NCBI GenBank assembly: GCA_039619475.1
Contig: CM077115.1
Span: 416,834,557-416,898,556, forward strand
DNA: 64,000 bases
Origin: Icerya purchasi
Lineage: Eukaryota; Arthropoda; Insecta; Hemiptera; Monophlebidae
Reading direction: 5' to 3'
Below are positions 56,226 through 64,000 of this stretch, piece after piece. The notes below the pieces were generated by a model, which saw nothing but the letters and a program-made list of their open reading frames with translations, was not told the DNA's origin and ran no database searches. The translations under genes were made by a program, and so were the position numbers. Every line of letters begins with the position of its first letter. Position 1 is the stretch's first letter.

Positions 56226-58489
56226 AAAAACTTACACGTGATCATGTTCTTTAGAATATCATCAACCGATCTAAATAAGTATCGTTGAGCTCGCCTTCGA
56301 AGGTTTCCCCGGGGTATTTGTATACTACATGTACACATATATAGTTCATTCAATTCCGTTGACTCACTGAACATGTATCGTTTATTCCGGTTAATTCTAA
56401 TGAAAAGTGTCAGTTTACGCGTGGAGTTGTTTCAGATGAAATTCACACGTGTCGGTTGATTAAATGCTACCGACACATTGAGGACACATTAAATTCCGCT
56501 TTAACTGTCCAGCAGCGAAAGGACGGGTGTTTTCTTTCATTTCGTACGACGCTCGTATTGGATAATAACCTTACCCATATTATGAGTTTCGTTCCAATTA
56601 ACGCGGTTCCGTTACGGTCGAGAGGATCTTTGAAATCAACAGAGGCCAATCGCCCCTTCGGTTAGAAATATTGCAAAAGGAACCTCCGCTGACAGAAGAT
56701 TCGATGTTTAGATCGTAATTCAAAAGGTCCTTTACGAAGGTCGGCTCAATATTTAGCAATGGACCCGACCCATCCGCATTTAATTTAATCCTTTTTTTTT
56801 TTCACCTCTTCTCTTACTCTATCTACAATTTGAATCGGATATCTTTTGTTGCGAGCCGGGACTTTAGAAATTTTGCCGGCAAATTTATTATTATTTTCTC
56901 CTAACGGTACCGCAGCGAGGTTATCGAACGAATCTTCGTCAGTCCGTTGAACGTTAAAATTCAACCATATCCCGCTAACGACTGAATAAGATAAACAAAA
57001 TGCCGTTATTAACGGAGATGTCGCAGGAACGAACGAAAGTCCGGATAATTATGTACCTTCGACAGCAACATTCACGAACTGTACGATGAAATGATACTTT
57101 TAACATATATGCGGGCAAAAGTGTACAGCCACTACGAAACGCCGATGAAAAGATGCGGCTCGAATGTAAATCAGAATTTCAACACAGCGCCTCGAATGTT
57201 GCAAAAGCGCTACAAGTTGCGCAATTTCCGCCGTGCTAATTGTTCTAAGTCGCTCCAAATGATCCATTTTCCAGGTGCGTACTTACCGATTATCGTCGAA
57301 ATGCACCTGTTGAGAGCTTGAAATCAATTTGCCCGTTCTAACCGATTTCTTTTGTAAGCACAGATAACGCAACGTTATTGCCACTAACACGCTTACCAAT
57401 CGAATATGCAACACCCTTGTCTCAAATTAGAAAATTACTTATCAGTTCCGTCAATGACAATATCATACGAAAATCGTTTTCTACCTTTCCACGCTAAGAG
57501 AACCGACCACCGTTCTTTTCGGCTGCTGAAATTGGCGAGCCGCTCTTCAAACGTTAAGTTAATAAAGCGCGCGATTATTAGGACGCTCAAAATCTCGTTA
57601 ATTTTTCGTAGAAAACCATACAGTATCGCATAATAATCGTATATGAAATTCAAAAAACCAGAAAAGGAAACAAAACATATAAAATAATTATTTTCAAACT
57701 AATACTGTAATTGTCCATTTTACGTATTAATATAAATTAGCATCAACACAAACTTGAAATAGGTTAATGATTTACAAAATATAAAAAAAAAAACAAAAGA
57801 AGACCGACATGTTTCGTACGTACCACGTTTAGGGTCTATATAATCCGAAATGTGTCTTTATTTTTTTATTATTATTTTTCTTTAATTTTGTGAATCATTA
57901 AATTTTCTACTTCAAGCATGTTCATAATTATAAATAATCATTCATCATTCGATTCTTTAAACCATCGTGCCACCATCTTGTACTAATTTAATAATATAAA
58001 AGAAAAAGAAAAAAGACAACACCTGATAATAAAACGAAAAAAAGCTATTCTTCATAAATATTAACATTCACCGGCAATAGTAAAGCCGCCGGTGAGTATT
58101 GACATTAAAACGGTTTTGTTCTTATACTTATTTTGTATATTATTAGATTTGGGAATAAGTTTATCTCCTTGCTAGAGTTCTGCATTTCATTTTAAAGGAA
58201 ATTTCCAAAAATATCTGAAAGATTAATTTTGGTTCGGAATGGTTCAGCAACTACTCCTTTTGTACAATAATAGGAGACAGCCTATAATTATTTTTCTATT
58301 CGACCAGACGGAATAAACAAAATTCCTTATACCCTTCTTATACTGTACGAAGAAACTAGATGCACTATCCCTTCCATCGTGGAACTCGCTAGACCGGTTT
58401 CAGTAGAAGTTTCATGTTTGCACATGTACGTCTAAAGTAAAGCGCGTCGTATTTCTCATTTTACAAAAATGACGGACCACGTCGAGCAA

Positions 58490-58900
58490 AGAATTTGCAT
58501 CAAATTTCGGTCTCAGTGTCATGACGAAAACAACTGCAATGATTGAAAAAAAAGTTTTCAAGACTAGACCATGGCTACGAGACGCAAATAAAAGAACGGT
58601 TCAATCGATTTAAAAATGGTCGGGGGTCAAGTGTCGGTGGTCGGGAGTCGGGAGTCGGTTGAAAGTGATCCTCGTTCCAGAAGGTTGTTGAATAATTTTT
58701 ATCGACTGTGAGAGTGTCGTCGTACACCATGAATATGCTCTAAAAAGTAGTCAGACTGTCAATAAAGATTATTATCTTGCCAAGTTTTGAAACGGTGACG
58801 AAATGACCGGAGTTTTGGAAAGGCGGTAACTGGATGCTCCATCATGATAACGGTTCACACCTTGCTCAAGGTAATTTGACTGAACACGGCACACATCATA
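58490..58900 (+). pseudogene. mariner-type transposase relic
   Basis: Short matches in order are QRICIKFRSQC (N-terminal DNA-binding part), FNRFKNGRGSS, GSRESVESDPRSRR (linker, usually GR.SVEDD.R.GRP) and NWMLHHDNGSHLAQG near 58828 (usually W..HHDNA..H). These mark a mariner transposase, which cuts and pastes DNA at TA sites with a DDD catalytic triad. The HHDN aspartate is present. Many frameshifts exist and about two thirds of the sequence is lost. No terminal inverted repeats were found. Confidence 0.5.
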
Positions 58901-59541
58901 CTATATTAGGCTAGCACTGAAATGTTGAGAAATCATCCGATACTTCGTTTACGGCTGTACTTTTGACCTCAACAATTGCAAACAAGCAATGAATGTTTGC
59001 TTTTGGCGTCGCCTCGGAACTAACGAGACAGAATATTGAAACAAACAAAGAGATTTTTTAAAGAAAAATCGCGAGAAATTTTTGAAGTAAGTTTCGAAGA
59101 CTGCGCGAAGATCAAAGGAACTGCTAAGACCTTACAGTATTGCAAAGAACTATGCGTAGAAAGGGAAGAAGAAAACACCAAGAAGCGAGCATAAAATCGT
59201 TCTAAAGAACAAAGCGCGTCACACCACAAAAGACGATTACGATTTGAAAGAACTCGTGAACGAATATTACTTTTGCAGAATAATCCATTATTTCTTTGGT
59301 CAGTCGAGGTGTTTTTTTTTTTGTTTAGTTTGTTTGTTTTGTTTGGGTTTTTTTTTTTTTTTAACCAGCCGGTTGTACCAATTTAGCGAGTTATTCACAG
59401 CGAGAAAGTCCGATGCTGCTATATTTTAGCTTTAATGTCTTTCACATGTAGATACAGTGTTCGAGCCAATAAATCTGTAGGATTTGCCACCACTTCATCA
59501 ACAGTTACTGGCAATGGCTTTCGTATTTTTCTGGGGACATC

Positions 59542-60039
59542 CGAATTGCGCACCAACACTTCACACAATGACGAGTCGAACTCGAATTGCGCACCGACCT
59601 GAAATAGCCCGCCTGCTGAGAATTGCGCACCGCCCGTAAAATAATGTACTCCGGATTTTATAAAATCCATTTTTGGAATAAAATCAGTAAAAGTGTCGTT
59701 CTTTCAGTGACTTCCAAAATGTCTTATCATATCTCGATGGGAAACGTTTGTTATTTGGAATAACATTTCGGTTGCTTATAAAAAACCTCCTTTAAAGGTT
59801 TACGAAAAATAGGCTATTTTTTAAGTATACGATGCGCAAAAATGTTGAAATTGAACATTCAAATGTTATAAAGTGGCCATCAGTTTCGGTGTCCAACAAA
59901 TATCATGGTCCCCCGGTTCCGTTTTCGTTCGTTTTTTTATATTTCATACCGGCAAAGGTGCGGTGTGCAATTCGAGTGTTTAGATTACTAAACCTTTTTT
60001 AACCGTCGGCCAGATAAACGACTATGCGCAATTCGAGTG
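59542..60039. repeat. Cluster of a repeated 12-mer in both orientations
   Basis: CGAATTGCGCACC occurs at 59542 and 59583, with GAATTGCGCACC at 59620. The reverse complement (TGTGCAATTCGAG or TGCGCAATTCGAGTG) occurs near 59964 and 60025. The plus and minus groups flank about 330 bases without a clear gene. The minus-strand ORF 59419-59670 overlaps the left group; it reads AQFSAGGLFQVGAQFEFDSS because the motif repeats in frame. The nature of the repeat is unknown. Confidence 0.5.
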
Positions 60040-60139
60040 TCGTCATTTTTTTTATTCATTCTTTAATTTATATTCCTCGCATTCCTACACGGAGTGGATC
60101 AGCGAACCCACTTCGTACAATTTTCACACTAATCGCCCC

Positions 60140-60980
60140 ATTGAACCTAATCGTTTTAAATAAACTGGACAGTGAAATCCAGATCTGATTCTACACACGG
60201 TGACAGTGTAGTCCCGATTTGTATTTAGCTTGGTATACACAGTGTACCTCTTTATATATTTATGCGAGTATTTATCTTGTAGTTTGTTGTGCCCATTTTC
60301 ATACTCCCCCCCCCCCCGTGAGAAAACTCTCCCATTCTTTAACCGCTTCATCTTTAATTTTAGGCAATCTATAGCTAATTCTGTCCACATTCCGGATTTA
60401 TCGCACGATTTAGCGTTTTGCCAGTTTATCCGCTATTTCGCCTTCAGGCTAATTCCTTACGTCCAAGGATATCCACTTGAAAACCATCGTAGTACTTCTT
60501 CTATTTTACTAATCTGATTAATTGTTTTGATTACCCAATATTCGGAATTATTACTATCTTTTAATTTCTGCGATGGCCCATATAGGAGTGTCTGATAACT
60601 GTGTTTCGCTTTGTAAGTGGCAAAACACTTCAGTTTTATGAATCTGTTCTCTTCTCCTATGGGAAGTTTGACGGATATTTCCTCGCACATAATAGAATGC
60701 AGTACCGGAGACCCCGCAATGTATTATATTTTATGGCATCGGTATAAATTTCGGTTACGAGTCCCGCATATTTTTTGCTGATTTCGCAATGATGATTTGG
60801 TTTACTTTTTTCTCATACAGTTGCAACTGCTTCCGGTATTTCAGTAAAATCCGCGTTTACTCCTTTAATCGCTGCTGACATTCCAACAGCGCTAGTGTCT
60901 TATTTACGTATCGAATAATAATGGCGTTTAAATTCACTCTAACCTACGGAAAATCCTGCAGAGTGATTTTCTTCGCGGTT
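60140..60980 (-). pseudogene. Old RNase H LINE relic, reversed
   Basis: Minus-strand frames contain EIYTDAIKYNTLRG near 60750 (usual YTDGSK opening of RNase H). ORF 60457-60690 contains LLYGPSQKLKDSNNSEYW and EVLRWFSSGYPW (usual IYSDSQ...AL and W.P.H.G). A degraded GEIADKLAKR-like box follows near 60440. The frame 60124-60390 after it is lysine-rich. This reads as RNase H of a non-LTR element with several changed catalytic residues, so it is inactive and old. Assignment rests on order of weak motifs. Confidence 0.4.
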
Positions 60981-61334
60981 CCGTTTTAAATCCGATATTG
61001 TTTAAACCGTGCGTTTCCCGGGCATTTAAGTTCGCGACTAAAAGTTTTCTGTTATATCCTGCGCCGACGACATAAGCAATAGAGAGCACAGATCAACTCC
61101 GCTGCTGGAGGAGTTGGATAATATACGGCTTTTCGAAATATCTCCGACCGAGTTACGTATTTCGTAAGTAGCCTATAATCGTATTCGAAGGCCGTGCACA
61201 CATTCGACTCTAACTCATCGAATAAACAAACAAATTAATATCCTTGGCATATTTTAGTAGCCGCGCGCAGCGAAAATTCTTCGCTGTTCAGACATATTAA
61301 ATCACAGTCTATAGACATGACAAGGCACGCGAAC

Positions 61335-62410
61335 TTCGGATCACTGATTTTGTTGAAATTTTGCAAATCGGTAGAAGACCATGAGTAGTATATGAACTGT
61401 GTAAAATACTATTAGAGTGCAACTTTTTCATTTACGCGAGAAATTTAAAATCTAACGGATAATATACATATATAGCCATTTGGACAAAAATGTGCAGTAA
61501 ATTTCAGATTATGTTATCCTTGTGCAGGAGGTTCGGAAGACTGATTATTCGAAAAAATGAAGTATATTAAACAAAAGAAAATAATATTAAAAAAAAATTA
61601 AAAATAGTTTTTAAAACATCAAATTTTTAATTTAATAAAAATTTAAACACGTCATTTATTACATTTATACATTGTAGTATGAAAAAACAAAGTACTTATT
61701 TCGTTGACCTATAAAATAAAAATAAAATAGAAATACCACAAATATTTTCAATTTTTTATTATTTACATTTCTGTAAACGGTAAACACGTTTCATTCGCGA
61801 CGAACTCATAAGAAATGTAAATAATAAAAAATTGAAAATATTTATTGTATTTATATTTTTTTTTGTTTTATTTACCTGGTTTTCGCCTTATTATATTTAT
61901 GTAGTTACGTGTAAAGAATTAAAAATATAAAAATTTTATTACGTGTCATCAGGGGGGGATTCGAATTGACACTTTATTTTCTAGTTGTACAAATAGACAT
62001 CATTTTTACCACTAAATTACGAAACAAGTTTGTCCTGATTCGTTTTTTTTTTTTTATACTACAATATATAAATGTAATAAGTGACGTGTTCAAATTTTTA
62101 TTAAATTAAAGATTAATTTTTTAAAAACTATTTTTAATTGTTTTTTAATAATTTTTTTGTTTAATACACTTTATTTTAGAATAACCAGTCTTCCGAACCA
62201 TCCGCACGAGGTAAACATAATCTGGAATTTACTGCACATTTTTGTCCAAATGGCTCTATATATGTATATTATTCGTTAGAAGCGGCTGCTAAAAATTTTA
62301 ATTTTTCGTCTAAATCAAACAGGTGTATTTTAATAGTATTTTACACAGTTTATATATATTCATGGTCTTCTATCGATCTACAAAATTTCATCAAAGTCGG
62401 TAACCAGTCG
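61335..62410. repeat. 1.1-kb foldback element with a nested perfect palindrome
   Basis: The left arm (about 61335-61690) is the reverse complement of the right arm (about 62040-62410). Shared runs include GTAGAAGACCATGA/TCATGGTCTTCTA, ACTGTGTAAAATACTATTA, AATATACATATATA, CATTTGGACAAAAATGTGCA and CACGTCA(C/T)TTATTACATTTAT. Inside, AATATTTTCAATTTTTTATT, then ATTTACATTTCT (61741-61773), is mirrored exactly at 61812-61844 with about 38 bases between. No ORF is present. It is a foldback/MITE-like element; mobility is inferred from the structure only. Confidence 0.8.
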
Positions 62411-63558
62411 GTCGTCACCTCTCCTTGTGAAACAGATCCCCGATTGTATCCGGAATGGCATTGTTCGCTGCGCGGCATCTTTCGAAATTGAGATATATGA
62501 AATATCACCGTCGGAGATGTATCTGACTGTGTCCGAACACGGATATATTTCTAATTATGTAATGACTGGCCACGCCCAAAAAAAGTAATCCTTCGGAGAA
62601 GAAAATTTTCCACCTGACATAGGATGCTTTTCGGAATAACGTTTATAAGCTCATTGCTTGAGCGGCGGAACCTCATCCGGTGATTACGGTTGCAAGTCGC
62701 GTGGTTACTTTACATGCAGACGCTTGATAATTCCTAAAACGATCCGGTTGAATAATGGTATCATTATCAATTACGGTTTCGTTCTCCGGCTAATATTAGA
62801 CACCAGATATTACTATGCCAGAAATATGCCGAACAACTTTCTACTACATTGCTTTGACTACTTCGTATTTAACCAGCATCGCTAACAAACTAGGCCTTCC
62901 GATTTTTAAGTAACGTACTGAAGAATATGCCTGTTTGCATTCAAGACATTTGCTATTCCGGATTTATAACAGACTGATGATCAGTTCTTCTTGAAGCTCA
63001 CATTGTTGTGTCCGATTTCTGTAATTCTTAGATGTTTGTGTATATTTTTCGTAGAAATTTCCCAATAAATTCTGTGCTCTCTATGCGTTAGTAAAAGCCT
63101 TACGTTTTCTTCAAATTTTAAAGAAGGTTGCAGTTGAAACAGTTTATCCGATCACTCGCTTAGAGTTGGTCTCGTAGTTCCCACCCGGATAATCCAAAGA
63201 TACCACGGATCCCATCTACATGTTTACCTATTCCCTGTATTCGTTACAACCATCTCTTCTACTTAACATTGCATCATCGGTCACCTTTTCCGATCGCTTC
63301 GTTTTTCAGCCAATCCGAATCTGCGTATTCACGTTATTCATTTCAGGATGTAGAATCAGGTTTTAAACGTACCATACCGTAATACGGACTAATCATAATG
63401 GTAAAGTTCAAAAACTGTTAAAAAAAATTCATGTTCGTTTTTTTTTTTTCTTTAGAATTAATTTAATACATTAGTATATTTGCTGCGTTAAATTTCAATT
63501 AAGAGTTAAAATACAGATATATAAAAGCATTTTAATAACATTTTTTAATAATTAATTT

Positions 63559-63930
63559 ATGGTCGCCGAAAATTCGTTCAAGATGTTTAGTCAGGAATTG
63601 CGATTATTACCAGTAACATTTCCACAGGCAACTTCAGTTGTATTTGCAGGACATTTTCCACAAATTGGAGGTTCCGAATTATTGAAGAGATTAGCATGGG
63701 CTAAAAGAAGTATAATCGACGTGATATCAACGCGAGAACAGAGTTTTATAACTTCTTCGGAAGGTAAATTTAAACGGATGCACTTGTATTTAATTCCTTT
63801 TAAAAAATATATCCTTATTAAAGATTCCCTCCAGACTTTAATTCATTTAGCAAATGCCCGATCGATGAGCATAGCATGCATCCTATGCAGCGGAAAATGT
63901 TCGAAGTTAGAGTTACTTTCAATTCAGTAA
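63559..63930 (+). other. Open frame of 123 codons, unrecognised
   Basis: It begins MVAENSFKMFSQELRLLPVT and has PQIGGSELLKRLAWAKRSII and ARSMSIACILCSGKCSKLEL. There is no family that I recognise and no signal peptide. Composition is closer to coding than most nearby ORFs (mixed residues, CxxC-C near the end). It could be an exon of the cyclase's neighbour, a transposon remnant or chance. Evidence is weak. Confidence 0.2.
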
Positions 63931-64000
63931 TTTTTAGGGCCGTCTAAAGGCAGTAAAAAACTGCGTTTCGAATGCGCGGCTAGTACTTAGTAGGAAGATC

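Larger units (their letters stand above)
33439..64000 (-). other. Region upstream of cyclase exon A; intron or 5' flank
   Basis: This lies 5' of exon A in the gene's orientation. Upstream exons of the same protein (signal peptide, first lobe) should be here or beyond the window. Reading minus-strand ORFs bordered by AG and GT at 41329-41665, 52214-52429, 56467-56649 and 57435-57653, I found none matching the family. Stretches in which I see nothing are 33500-36130, 36570-37660, 37740-38460, 41150-42370, 45030-46790, 47380-47790, 48020-48880, 52080-54050, 55790-58480 (apart from an ATT tract) and 62420-63550. Confidence 0.5.

Noticed and set aside
56467..56649. Minus-strand ORF VDFKDPLDRNGTALIG with a TGG|GTAAGG donor-like site
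   Set aside because: It is plausible as an exon by composition, but the acceptor is weak and there is no match to the cyclase; left unassigned.
1..64000. CRISPR arrays, rRNA genes, bacterial-type operons
   Set aside because: None seen; the repeats are dispersed or inverted, not regularly spaced direct repeats, and no rRNA signature words were noticed.

Overview
The window is AT-rich animal nuclear DNA, most likely from an insect. It has spliced coding exons with GT-AG borders, poly(A)-tailed non-LTR retrotransposons with target-site duplications, a tRNA-derived SINE, foldback elements and many microsatellites. There is nothing bacterial: no operons, no Shine-Dalgarno-led genes and no long host ORFs. 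The order of insect cannot be fixed from the window.

The only host gene I can support is on the minus strand. Three short exons (33294-33438, 19935-20121 and 762-853) have matching splice phases. Together they encode the C-terminal part of the extracellular ligand-binding domain of a natriuretic-peptide-receptor-like, membrane-bound guanylate cyclase. They are separated by introns of about 13.2 and 19.1 kb. The transmembrane, kinase-homology and cyclase exons must lie to the left of base 1. The first exons were not found and lie in, or beyond, the right-hand 30 kb. Nearly all the rest of the window is intron filled with mobile elements.

Layout, left to right. 1-9.7 kb: last exon in the window, a retrotransposon tail, two foldback elements and unassigned intron. 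9.74-19.06 kb: one decayed Polinton/Maverick-type element, with about 335-bp terminal inverted repeats starting 5'-AG and an exact 6-bp target duplication (TGCATG). It keeps relics of a capsid-like gene, a second minus-strand gene and a fibre-like gene, and it has itself been hit by four retrotransposon fragments. 19.9-33.4 kb: two exons with a SINE, a short LINE tail, a nearly full RT-RNase H LINE (29.24-31.76 kb) and a reversed relative between them. 36-41 kb: RTE-like, L2/CR1-like and I-group LINE relics. 43.1-45.0 kb: a foldback element split by a 5'-truncated Jockey-type LINE with an open 363-codon reading frame. 46.8-55.8 kb: another RNase H LINE piece, a small foldback element and two decayed endonuclease-RT (RTE-like) LINEs. 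55.8-64 kb: a mariner relic, a repeated 12-mer cluster, an old RNase H LINE and a 1.1-kb foldback element containing a second perfect palindrome.

Taken together, the window shows how one receptor gene's introns were expanded by layered transposition. The insertions can be partly ordered in time because many kept their target duplications.
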